This document shows, one piece after another, positions 42,501 to 62,470 of a DNA stretch of 64,000 bases. Source of the DNA: Glandiceps talaboti (Eukaryota; Hemichordata; Enteropneusta; Spengelidae). The DNA lies in the NCBI RefSeq assembly GCF_964340395.1, contig NC_135553.1:3413501-3477500 (forward strand). The letters are read 5' to 3'. A program made the position numbers and the translations under genes. Within the stretch, counting starts at the first letter, position 1. Every line of letters begins with the position of its first letter. A model generated the notes under the pieces. It was not told where the DNA came from and did not search any database. It worked only from the letters and a program-made list of their open reading frames with translations.

Positions 42501-45403
42501 GTGGTATATACAGTTGAAACTCCAGTTATAACTGCTAGGTGAATTACATTTGTTATCAACTTACCTTAATCAGTGCTGAACAGAGTCCATTCTTTGTGAA
42601 GTAATTTTGGAACTCAATGTCAGTCATTTTCTTCCAGTCCGGTCGTTTTTCTGGTTCAAGGGCATTTCTTAAATCTAACATGTCACCAACACCATTTAAT
42701 ACTTGGAAAGCAAACCTGTCTAAAGTCTGAAAAATTCATGACAAATTCATGACTCCCTTTATATAAGTTTAATGTTTAGTTCAAAAATATTTATCATAAA
42801 AGCTACCAGCAATGTCTTGATGCTGTTCGGGTCAAACTCTGGGCCTCAAAACACACTTGTAATCTTTAAACATGAATATTCATGATTCCTTAGTACTTAT
42901 TACTTTAAAATTAAACCATCATGAATAGCAATGTTCAGTTATTATATAGCCATGTCTGCAGACTCCCATAATGCAATGCATGTCCATGGCACTGAACAAG
43001 CAAAGAAGAAAAAGTTTCAATTTGGTTTTTCTACATAATTGTCAACTCAGATGTATAACTGGGGACCTGGTAGGATAGAGGTTTTAATGTGAATGCTTTA
43101 ATCCTATGCACTAATAGAGCTTGCAATGGATTGTATGCACCCAGGGAGTTAAGTTAGTATAAAGGACTGTTGTGCTGATATACAGATCCGTGGCAGGGGT
43201 AATACTAGTAATTGTAAAGTACTTTGAGTACAGAATGGAAAGTGTTATATAAACACTACCATTATTATTATGATGTATGATGTCAGTGACGTCAAACCAT
43301 GTAATGACTCTCCAGAATCTACAACTGACAAAACTGGCTTTATTTCCTGGATCAGCATTACGATATAAAGCATGTGATCTGAGGCAACATTCATTGGGAT
43401 GAGACAGAAAAAAACAGCCAGGCTTTGTGGGGAGCAAACTTACCTTGTTTTGATATGGGTTATCGATATAACCATCTACTAAACCATCCATTTGTGATAA
43501 TATCACTGATATAGATCTCCAAAAACGACACTCTGGATTCTTTCTTATTTCTTCTTTTACCCATTTTTCTTGCTCATCGAAAAAGTTCCTAACTTTGGTT
43601 TCAAGTGATTGTTTTTCTCCACCAAAGAAGACGGCATACATGTTAAGGTAGTGTTGATAAATTCTCCTACACAGGAAATTTGAAAGGTCGAAAGTTGAAA
43701 AAAATTAAAAGATTTACAGTTCAATATGGTGACAATCTTCTATAGTAGTAGAGACAACTGTTCAGGTGGTCAAAGTTGTCCGACTGGTCATTTTGAATGA
43801 AAGTAATAGAAAATTAATAAAATCTTTTCCTTTGCACAAACTTAATAGAGTACATGACCACATTATATTCTTAACTTTACAATCTTCATTTTCTACATGA
43901 CAAAATGTACAGATACTTATGACCAGGCCATGCTCACTATATGCATTCAATGTAAACAAAATAATTTCACTTACTTAGCTGTGAGGGCGCCCTCCAGATA
44001 ACCAGCCGCATACATCGCCTCATTGTCTGACACTTTCTGGTCCTCATACCCTGCTTTTATGTTAAGAACACCCCATCCTGTACTTTCTAATGTATCATTG
44101 TATGTCCCATAGGCTGTTGCTGATTTATCAAGACTCCATTTCAGCTCAGCCTTACCATGTATCATGGAAATTGAACCTTCTGAGAAGGATGCTGAAAAAG
44201 AATTAATTACAGTACAAGGTGCATAACTGGAATATTGCATATTGCAAGAAACAATTGGACCCAACAATGATTTTTCATTTTTCAAAATTTTGAACAAAAT
44301 CTGAAATATTACAACCACCTATATAAAACAATAATCCAAACAGTGGAATTCATCATTTTATTTTTCCCATGTTGAAGTCCATACTAACATGTTACAGGTT
44401 TGACAGTAATGTCTCTATCTTTCATAGCATTAAGGTATGCAGGACACAGGAGTAGGTTTTTTTTTTTACCATGTAAGTAGTTTTTTTTACCTCAGGAGTA
44501 GTTTTCTCTTTTTAGTTTTATATAGGAGTAGTTATTTTACCAAGGGAGGAGTTTTTTTACCTCAGGAACATTTTTTTCCAAGGGAAAACTACTCCCATGG
44601 TAATAAAAAAAAAAAAAATACTCCCATGGTAAATAAAAAATACTCCCATGATAAAAAAAAAAATACTCCTGTGCTATCAACTACTAGTATGTAAACAACT
44701 ACAAATCAAACACACAGTCGTTATATGGCACTTCTTCCATTGAAATATTTGAAGGGGAATATACTCTTTACATGAGGATAATATGTACAAATATTTCAAC
44801 CTCCATAATCACAACCCACAAAAGACTGTGTGGATGTTAATGGTATAAACATGTTGACAAGAACGTTTGGTGCTGTGATGTCAAGGCTTGTGGTTGTGCA
44901 AGAATTGACAACAAGGTCATTTGAGGTCAAAGTGCTTCAAACACAAACATGTTGCTCAAAGAGTCAAACCAGAAGGATTAAAATTGCGTTCAAATGAAAG
45001 TTGTTGATTTTTTTACATTACTATAATTGTACATGTAAATCTAGTAATGCTTGCAGACGGAGTAAGTCGGGATTCGATTCAGTGTCTCAATGGACAATAA
45101 ATCATGAACTTCATGAAGTTCATCACTGCACCAATTGCGGTTTTTCGCTCCGTGTCGATCTCATCACCGAATGGATCTGTTATCAATAATAGATCCATGA
45201 TCTCCGTCAGCAGAACCGATACAGTATCTTGATCACTTTTTCATTTTTTTTGACAAATTTCTTTAAATTTCTTTTCAAACCAAGACAGAATTATTAAAAC
45301 AATTTGCAGCTAGTAGCATATCAATCGCGAAAACCTGTATCACCAACTCACCTGACACACCGCTAGCTGCGATTGCAATGACCAACAAAACGTACGCAAT
45401 CAT
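39415..45403 (-). CDS. PLBD1: Phospholipase B-like protein (PLBD1-like), 10 exons, complete
   Basis: The family comprises secreted or lysosomal N-terminal-nucleophile hydrolases that mature by self-cleavage before a conserved Cys; vertebrate members are PLBD1 and PLBD2. Exons (minus strand): 45403-45352, 44191-43975, 43666-43444, 42726-42565, 42088-41944, 41633-41433, 41215-41075, 40416-40231, 39981-39878 and 39582-39415. They give 532 residues, close to the family's roughly 550. Visible are a signal peptide (residues 1-17, [14 protein letters not shown]), [24 protein letters not shown], the nucleophile context LCSALIK with Cys213, [11 protein letters not shown] (about 331-341), [51 protein letters not shown] and the Cys-rich [16 protein letters not shown]-glycosylation sequons include NDT, NSS, NKT and NLS. 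The family is certain; the PLBD1 rather than PLBD2 assignment rests mainly on its position beside ATF7IP. Confidence 0.95.
39878..39981 (-). CDS. PLBD1: PLBD exon 9: Cys-rich segment
   Basis: The acceptor TGCCTAG precedes 39981 and the donor GTAAGG follows 39878. It encodes [20 protein letters not shown] then GCYDTK; the cysteines match the family's disulfide-forming positions. Confidence 0.93.
40231..40416 (-). CDS. PLBD1: PLBD exon 8
   Basis: The acceptor CATACAG precedes 40416 and the donor GTAAGA follows 40231. It encodes [40 protein letters not shown] and MKHIMRYN; a highly conserved family block. Confidence 0.95.
40417..41074 (-). other. PLBD intron 7 with poly-G and a 60-75 bp repeat
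   Basis: A poly-G run of about 28 at 40465-40492 is followed by five diverged units to 40850, each with ACAAGTCAATAGACC and GCCCTCTAGTGGT motifs. Confidence 0.8.
40500..40850. repeat. Diverged 60-75 bp tandem repeat, five units
   Basis: CAAGTCAA-type starts occur near 40509, 40588, 40648, 40720 and 40795, each followed about 35 bp later by CCCTCTAGTGGTCAAGTA or a relative. Confidence 0.8.
41075..41215 (-). CDS. PLBD1: PLBD exon 7
   Basis: The acceptor TTTCAG precedes 41215 and the donor GTGAGT follows 41075. It encodes [20 protein letters not shown] and [20 protein letters not shown]; diagnostic for the family. Confidence 0.96.
41433..41633 (-). CDS. PLBD1: PLBD exon 6
   Basis: The acceptor CTCTTTAG precedes 41633 and the donor GTACAT follows 41433. 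It encodes [20 protein letters not shown], the glycosylation site NSS, and [20 protein letters not shown] ending in ATHNSG. Confidence 0.95.
41944..42088 (-). CDS. PLBD1: PLBD exon 5
   Basis: The acceptor GTTCAG-type (CAG just before 42088) and the donor GTATGG after 41944. It encodes [20 protein letters not shown] and [12 protein letters not shown]. The acceptor and the first roughly 27 nt of this exon lie inside a tandem repeat that is duplicated upstream (see 42061-42390). Confidence 0.93.
42061..42390. repeat. 73-bp tandem repeat copying the exon 5 acceptor
   Basis: TGTAGATGTTTTCATAGGCA starts at 42061, 42134 and 42207, exactly 73 bp apart; two shorter, diverged units follow to about 42390. 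Each of the first three units contains, on the minus strand, the AG acceptor and the first codons of PLBD exon 5 (VLGAYENIY). The true exon uses the unit at 42061-42133, as only there does the reading frame continue to the donor at 41943. Confidence 0.9.
42565..42726 (-). CDS. PLBD1: PLBD exon 4 with nucleophile cysteine
   Basis: The acceptor TTTTTCAG precedes 42726 and the donor GTAAGT follows 42565; 54 codons in phase 0. It encodes [20 protein letters not shown] and [12 protein letters not shown]. The Cys in LCSALIK corresponds to the N-terminal nucleophile exposed by autocatalytic cleavage in characterised family members. Confidence 0.95.
42955..43360 (-). mobile_element. Dispersed repeat R2, long antisense copy
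   Basis: It contains ACTCCCATAATGCAATGCAT near the left side and TGTAATGACTCTCCAGAATC and TTTATTTCCTGGATCAGCAT at the right; it matches 22030-22223 with a large internal insertion. It lies in PLBD intron 3. Confidence 0.6.
43444..43666 (-). CDS. PLBD1: PLBD exon 3
   Basis: The acceptor CTGTGTAG precedes 43666 and the donor GTAAGT follows 43444. It encodes [19 protein letters not shown], a charged helix ([20 protein letters not shown]) and [20 protein letters not shown]. Confidence 0.94.
43975..44191 (-). CDS. PLBD1: PLBD exon 2
   Basis: The acceptor TTTTTCAG precedes 44191 and the donor GTAAGT follows 43975. It encodes [20 protein letters not shown], the sequon NDT, and [20 protein letters not shown] then [15 protein letters not shown]; typical of the mature N-terminal part of the family. 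Confidence 0.94.
44192..45351 (-). other. PLBD intron 1 with a palindromic repeat cluster
   Basis: It holds the mirror-image cluster at 44445-44672. It also has a perfect 20-bp palindrome ATGAACTTCATGAAGTTCAT at 45104-45123. No extra exon was seen. Confidence 0.6.
44445..44672. repeat. Mirror-image repeat cluster (fold-back)
   Basis: The left half repeats AGGAGTAGTTTTTTTTACC-like units about five times; the right half repeats the complement GGTAATAAAAAATACTCC-like units about four times. Outer ends are ACAGGAGTA and TACTCCTGT. The segment can form a long imperfect hairpin. Confidence 0.8.
45352..45403 (-). CDS. PLBD1: PLBD exon 1: signal peptide
   Basis: The ATG occupies 45403-45401 and the donor GTGAGT follows 45352. 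It encodes [17 protein letters not shown] plus a split codon: a hydrophobic core with small residues at the expected cleavage site. There is one base of phase carry-over, matching exon 2. Confidence 0.9.
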
Positions 45404-45575
45404 TGCTATCCCGTATCACATCCAAGGATTACGTATTACAATGTAGTATCAACAGAGATAATAACAGCGAAGATGTTGCCGGAGATACCCTTCCCTGTAT
45501 ATCCACGCTCGGTTTACCCCACTCAGTCGATCAGCTGTTCAAAAGAGGAAGTCACTATGATGATGTCACAGGACA

Positions 45576-45620
45576 GTCACATGTTTCAGAGTCACGTGAT
45601 CATAAAAATCATCACGTGAT
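45576..45620 (-). promoter_or_regulatory. Two CLEAR-like E-boxes upstream of PLBD
   Basis: GTCACGTGAT at 45591-45600 and ATCACGTGAT at 45611-45620 lie about 190 and 210 bp upstream of the ATG, centred exactly 20 bp apart. A related GTCACATGTT is at 45576-45585. The CLEAR element bound by TFEB/TFE3 is GTCACGTGAC; the first site matches nine of ten bases. As vertebrate PLBD proteins are lysosomal, control by a TFEB-like factor is plausible. This is inference from motif and position only. Confidence 0.5.
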
Positions 45621-46052
45621 CATTAAAGTCATCATAAGTCCCACCACTTCTACATGACACTCGGACTTCATTGGTTGTAAAACAACATTATATTGTATAT
45701 ATTTATGGGACTTCCTTTCAATAACATGGTTCTCGAATTACCAATTGAGGAATTACACAAAGGAAAAACATTGTTTCAACCTATCCAATTACATCACAAT
45801 TTTCAGTTCATGGTGAGGGGACTCCCTAGCCTCACCTTCAACTGACTGAGAAAATTGTTTTGTAAAGTTGAATATTTATTAGAAAGCAAGCCACCAGACT
45901 TCTCAAACTCAATGTAGCTATTAAATTCTTGAGGAGTTAGTACAAACTCTCTTTTATATGCAGCTTTTTTTCAAAAATATTTTCAGAGCTGAATAAGTAC
46001 ATGGATGTATTGTAAAGCAAGATTTGACCACCAATCTGAAGAGTAAATCATA

Positions 46053-46720
46053 AGGGGAGAACCATTTGATTTCTGGGGGGGGGGGTTATGGAGGATTTTG
46101 AGAAAAAAAAAGTTTTCCTTCCTTTTCTGACCCAAGAAAACATATTTCAGGATTTTTGTTGCAATACCTCAATGACAGTCAATATCTGAAGGGGACTATT
46201 TGGCTTCTGTAAATTAAGACAATTTAAAAAACAAGACACGAGTCAATAAACTAGTGTCACATTACATGCAAGATATTTTCTTCTGGTTCCTGGTACTACT
46301 ATGATGGCTTAAAGGAAAGCAATTCACAGGGTTCAGGAGTACAGCACTCCCCGCCCAAATCAGTCAGCTCCTCAGGGATATTTTACCAGTCATCTTTTGT
46401 ACATACAAATTTAAGTAGCAGAAGTATGGTTGGTAGACAGACGTCTTTCATACTAACTGCTAATTCTTCTACTTGCACAGAACAAGTTATTTAGAGGTAC
46501 AGTTGTGAACCATTGTGACGTGGTATAGGTATGAACAATGCATTACAAACTTAATGACTAATTTTAAAAAAAAATCTGCACTGCTACTTCATTTGAAAAA
46601 AAAATTGATGCAGGACTGACAGTAGAAAGAAAAATTGCTGTCACTCTGGAAAAAAAATTTGCTCCCATACCTACTTCCTCCATACCCCCCCCCCCCCCAG
46701 AAATCAAATGGTTCTCCCCT
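46053..46720. mobile_element. AGGGGAGAACC inverted-repeat element, 668 bp
   Basis: The left end AGGGGAGAACCATTTGATTT then CTGGGGGGGGGG is mirrored exactly at the right end (CCCCCCCAG, AAATCAAATGGTTCTCCCCT). The terminal repeat is over 30 bp including the G/C run. No transposase frame is inside, so it is a non-autonomous DNA transposon. Confidence 0.75.
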
Positions 46721-46825
46721 AAAGCATGAGATGATGACTAAAGAGCAGACAGCAAGCTGGTAAACTTACATTTAATTTCAACTCCCCCACCCCATCCCAT
46801 CCTGTGTTCTGTTTCATATTTAGTA

Positions 46826-46875
46826 GTTGTTTGTTTGTTTGTTTGTTTGTTTGTTTGTTTGTTTGTTTGTTTGTA
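46826..46875. repeat. (TTTG)n microsatellite
   Basis: About 12 tetranucleotide units. Confidence 0.9.
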
Positions 46876-47478
46876 TGTTTTGGTTTGTCTTTATAGTGTT
46901 TCAATAGTTTAAATTTCAATGTTGATCTACACAATAATGTACATAGATAAGTTAGAACCAATGAAAAAATACATAAAACTATAGTGACCTGAAAACCAAT
47001 GCATTTCAGATTTAAAGTCAGTAAATGAATAAACTATACAATGTAAGGGTGAAGCAACCTCAACTTTTTATTGAATTTAAATATTTTTTTAAATACATTA
47101 CAAAAAAAAATTATTACATGTAAATAAAAAATCTCAAGCTGCAGTCATTTTAAAATGAAAGAAAATACAGTAAAATTAGTAAATAATACATTTGTGCGTT
47201 TTCAACTTAAACACTTTCTCGTTGTTAGTTTGCTCTTGTAACACAGCATCAATAGAGATAAAATGTTCAAAATTCCTGCAAAGCGTAGGACATTTTACAC
47301 CTATACATAGTAGTAAATACAGAGATAGAACTTATCATATGGAGGTAAAACATTAATTGGATAACTTTGAAACTATTTAGCTGTTGATATTTACTCTGGT
47401 TGATGTGTCCAACAAGTCATCACTGACCAAACACTGCACATTTTTTTTAAAATTAGATTTATCTACATATACATATAG

Positions 47479-48433
47479 ATGTACTATGACAGAACTCTAT
47501 GATGTACTATGATAGAACTCTATGATGTACTATGACAGAACTCTATGATGTACTATGACAGAACTCCATGATGTACTATGACAGAACTCCATGATGTACT
47601 ATGACAGAACTCTATGATGTACTATGACAGAACTCTATGATGTACTATGACAGAACTCTATGATGTACTATGACAGAACTCTATGATGTACTATGACAGA
47701 ACTCCATGATGTACTATGACAGAACTCCATGATGTACTATGACAGAACTCTATGATGTACTATGACAGAACTCTATGATGTACTATGACAGAACTCTATG
47801 ATGTACTATGACAGAACTCTATGATGTACTATGACAGAACTCTATGATGTACTATGACAGAACTCTATGATGTACTATGACAGAACTCCATGATGTACTA
47901 TGACAGAACTCCATGATGTACTATGACAGAACTCTATGATGTACTATGACAGAACTCTATGATGTACTATGACAGAACTCTATGATGTACTATGACAGAA
48001 CTCTATGATGTACTATGACAGAACTCTATGATGTACTATGACAGAACTCTATGATGTACTATGACAGAACTCTATGATGTACTATGACAATACTCTATAA
48101 TGTACTATGACAGAACTCTATGATGTACTATGACAGAACTCTATGATGTACTATGACAGAACTCTATAATGTACTATGACAGAACTCTATGATGTACTAT
48201 GACAGAACTCTATGATGTACTATGACAGAACTCTATGATGTACTATGACAGAACTCTATGATGTACTATGACAGAACTCCATGATGTACTATGACAGAAC
48301 TCTATGATGTACTATGACAGAACTCCATGATGTACTATGACAGAACTCCATGATGTACTATGACAGAACTCTATGATGTACTATGACAGAACTCCATGAT
48401 GTACTATGACAGAACTCTATGATGTACTATGAC
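47479..48433. repeat. 23-bp minisatellite, about 41 units
   Basis: The unit is GATGTACTATGACAGAACTC plus TAT or CAT, very homogeneous, with C/T the main variant. It ends directly at R1 copy 3. Confidence 0.95.
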
Positions 48434-48680
48434 TGCAAGTGTACACAGCATACAAACATACTCAAGGTATTTGCAAGAGTGTTTGCAACATTGTATGCAG
48501 CCATGGGGTTCCGTTATCATTACATATGTTTATCCAAAACAGAAAATTTCCATACTGTGCAATCACATGTTTTCACCTACAATGAACAATTGTGCCTTCA
48601 TTTACAGGTATGTAGTAATGTTTTTGGTACTGCACTGTAGTAATACAAGTATCAATATGGTATAGACACATATCAGTGAA
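48434..48680 (+). mobile_element. Dispersed repeat R1, copy 3
   Basis: TGCAAGTGTACAC, AGTATTTGC-like GGTATTTGCAAGAGTGTTTG, CATGGGGTTC, ATTACATATGTTTATCCAAAA and TTTCCATA parallel copy 1 (6760-7480). It follows the 23-bp array without a gap, and the array unit resembles the left edge of the element (TACTATGAC also at 38459-38465 region of copy 2). Confidence 0.6.
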
Positions 48681-50115
48681 AGTAATCACTATACATATGA
48701 TATAGTACATTTTCAAAATACCGGTACTATACATTAAAAAAAAATATACCTTCATAATAACACACTTTGATCATTATTTTTACATTACTGTCTTGCTTCA
48801 TGTTTTCTGATGAAATTACGCAATATATACATTTTACATATATGGTAAGATACAATAAATGAAACTCCACCAAATATTTGAAATGACCTGAGCTGGTCAC
48901 TGTACCTTGACCAGAGTTCAGGGAATGGAGGTTTGTATCATAAACGTGTCTCTTTTCTTTCCTCAAATTCATTACATTTTGCATATAAATACATTAGCTA
49001 TTAATAGTTCATATTTAATGTACATTTGAATATACAAGTTTTTGTGTAGCATGTTTTTAAATATGAATTTATTTAAAAGCTTAAATCAACTTGTTTGCTT
49101 GTAATTGTACTGTTTAAAAAGGGTAAAATAGTATGTGAAAGCAGTATTTTAAGATGGATTTTATATACACAGAAAATAGATAAACAAAACCAGTGAAAAC
49201 ACACTGTCAAGAAATGGGGGAAAAAGAACTGTTTAAACCTACTTGTGTCCTCAGAATCTTTAGTTACACATCAACATATCAAACTTAAAATAATAGATAC
49301 AAATATTGATGCAAACCTAAAATTGATAGTTAGTTGTAAATGATATGATGAAAATTACGAAGGAAGCTATTTACATCCAGGTACTCAAACCATCATTGAA
49401 CAGAGACGGAGGCTCACGAGTCCATAAGGTCACGTGTCCATAAGGTCACGAGTCGATAAGGTCACAAGTCGATAAGGTCACGTGTCCATAAGGTCATGTG
49501 TACAGAACAGTGGGTCAAGCTGTTGACAAAGACTTAAATGTAACATTTTCAAACTTGTGCTTGGAATAAAAGTTAAATTCAATACTTGGTTTATCGACAC
49601 AGATGAATTTCCATTTGAAAATAAAAAGCATCTATTCATCAAATACATCTTCTATTGTAGTGGCAGCGAAATGAACTAACATCCTCATATTGTTTACAAA
49701 CATACACAGAATCACAGAATCACAGAAGACTTTTTGTTCACTTCCACTGACCTGTATGCATGCTCAGAGCCATTTCAACATAGCAGGCTGAAACTGGCAG
49801 TAATGTAACATTACAGCCTATCTAATTGCATCTTTCTTGTTTGTACAGGCTGTCAAAATTACTTTGGTGAGGGGCAGGTGTGATGATTATCATTGCATCC
49901 ATTTTTGAGACAGAATACAGTAGTGAGTACACAGAGGTCAGTACAACAGATATCAGATCGTATGCATAATAGCGACACAAGTGCAATGTTTACATGAAAG
50001 CTGCTCATCTTCTTAGACTGGCCCAATCTTTTATCATCGTGACAAACTCTAGACAGCAATTGCTTTCCATCAGCATTTCACATGGTATGAAATTCATGTA
50101 TGCAACCACAATCAA
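48681..50115. other. Intergenic region without genes
   Basis: No exon was found. A small cluster of 17-bp units (AAGGTCACGTGTCCAT and AAGGTCACGAGTC types) is present at 49407-49500. Confidence 0.5.
49407..49500. repeat. 17-bp tandem repeat containing CACGTG/CACGAG
   Basis: Five to six units of CATAAGGTCACGTGTC with variation at CGTGTCC/CGAGTCG. Two units create CACGTG by chance of the repeat. Confidence 0.85.
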
Positions 50116-50244
50116 GGTGAACACTGGGGGCGCTGTTTTTCATAACAGAGAGCCTTGTTCTCAATCTCTAATCAGATATTAAGGATGAACACTGAGGGCA
50201 GCAATTACTACTAAAGAGTCTTGTGCTTGACGCTAGGATTTTGT

Positions 50245-50440
50245 TTGCGAATTTTCCAAGTCCAAAGCCATAACTCAGACATGTTTGAACAGATCTCATT
50301 CAAAGTTGCTATTAGCACAGTGTTCTGTGACAAACATGTGCATATCCATTTTCATCTTGATACAATCCGATATGGCTGCCTGGCAGCCATTTTGTTGGCA
50401 CAGTTTTCATGTCCAAAGCCATAACTCAGATATGCTTGAA
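50245..50440. repeat. Direct repeat of GTCCAAAGCCATAACTCAG
   Basis: The block TCCAAAGCCATAACTCAGAC then ATGTTTGAACAGA at about 50258-50293 recurs at about 50411-50446. Between them lies a short palindrome GATATGGCTGCCTGGCAGCC (50371-50390 region). It may be another element remnant. Confidence 0.5.
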
Positions 50441-50677
50441 CAGAGTAGTGATATCAAAAACAACCATATGAGGCCAAACAACATTAACCAGGTTTGAAAA
50501 TGACAACATAAACTGCCAGTTCCTTAAAACCCAATCATAGCGGGGACTATGTCATTTTCAATGACTTGTTGTCAGATACTGTGATAAACATTGAGAGCAC
50601 TGTTTACCATGGTACACAGCATTGTATGTGCAGTGCTAGGATTTAATCAGGGTGAACATCGAGGGCGCTCTTTACCA

Positions 50678-61861
<11,184 letters not shown>

Positions 61862-62312
61862 TTTTGCTGTGTCAGTGTCAAGGTCTACCACATGGAGGTT
61901 AATTTTTGGATTGTTTTCGCCACGATATGAAACTTTCACTGTGTAGTATGCTGTACGTCGCCAGTGGACCTGCGATGTTCAGTGTACCCTTCTTGAAGGC
62001 ACATCACAGTATAGCGATGCGATGCGATGCCGATGATGCTCAATCACGGCGAAAAGCAATGTAGTGCTGTCTGTACCTTGACTCCACCCCGGGACTCCGC
62101 CACGATGTTTACTATTTACAATGTCGTGAGACTAACTAACTGGCACGTGACAGGTACACCCCTGACCTTGGGTGCCTTGGGTCTGGATTTTTTCGCAAGC
62201 AAGTACCGAATGCTGTTGCGCCCTCAACGACATAGTCTGATTCTCCGCATGTACAGGGACGTACAACCCATAGCATAATATAGTAAAGCGTTTTCTGTAT
62301 GTACTACAAGAG
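61862..62312 (-). promoter_or_regulatory. Likely 5' UTR and promoter region of the CDF gene
   Basis: This stretch is clearly richer in G, C and CpG than the surroundings (for example GCGATGCGATGCGATGCCG near 62013). It contains GGCACGTGAC at 62142-62151, an E-box that matches the CLEAR consensus at nine of ten positions, about 280 bp upstream of the ATG. No TATA box is evident. The transcription start is not determined. Confidence 0.45.
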
Positions 62313-62470
62313 TATTCTGTTTCATTAGCTCATTGACCACATTAGAAAGGCCATATGCTAGGCTTGTAAAGAACAATTGAAACAGTATACTTTTACACTT
62401 GATGTGAATGCTATAGACGAGTGCAGCACATAGAGAAAGTGCTTTACTTCAGTGTTACTCGTATAAACGT
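62313..62470 (-). mobile_element. Inverted-repeat element, copy 2
   Basis: GGCCATATGCTAGGCTTGTA, CAATTGAAACAGTATACTTT and GCACATAGAGAAAGTG match the reverse complement of 1600-1735. It is the second copy of the hairpin element in this window. Confidence 0.6.

Larger units (their letters stand above)
45661..47478. other. Intergenic region with one inverted-repeat element and (TTTG)n
   Basis: It contains the element at 46053-46720 and the TTTG repeat at 46826-46875. No gene is seen. Confidence 0.5.

Noticed and set aside
45104-45123. 20-bp perfect palindrome as a heat-shock element
   Set aside because: Spacing of GAA and TTC blocks fits only one dimer and not the usual three-block element; intronic location gives no further support.
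61862-61939. Upstream extension of the CDF N-terminus (VKVSYRGENNPK)
   Set aside because: The frame is open but begins with GTG, not ATG; the first ATG at 61861 has a good context.
62027-62278. 83-codon plus-strand frame opposite the CDF promoter
   Set aside because: No similarity, no splice signals, located in the GC-rich upstream region; probably chance.
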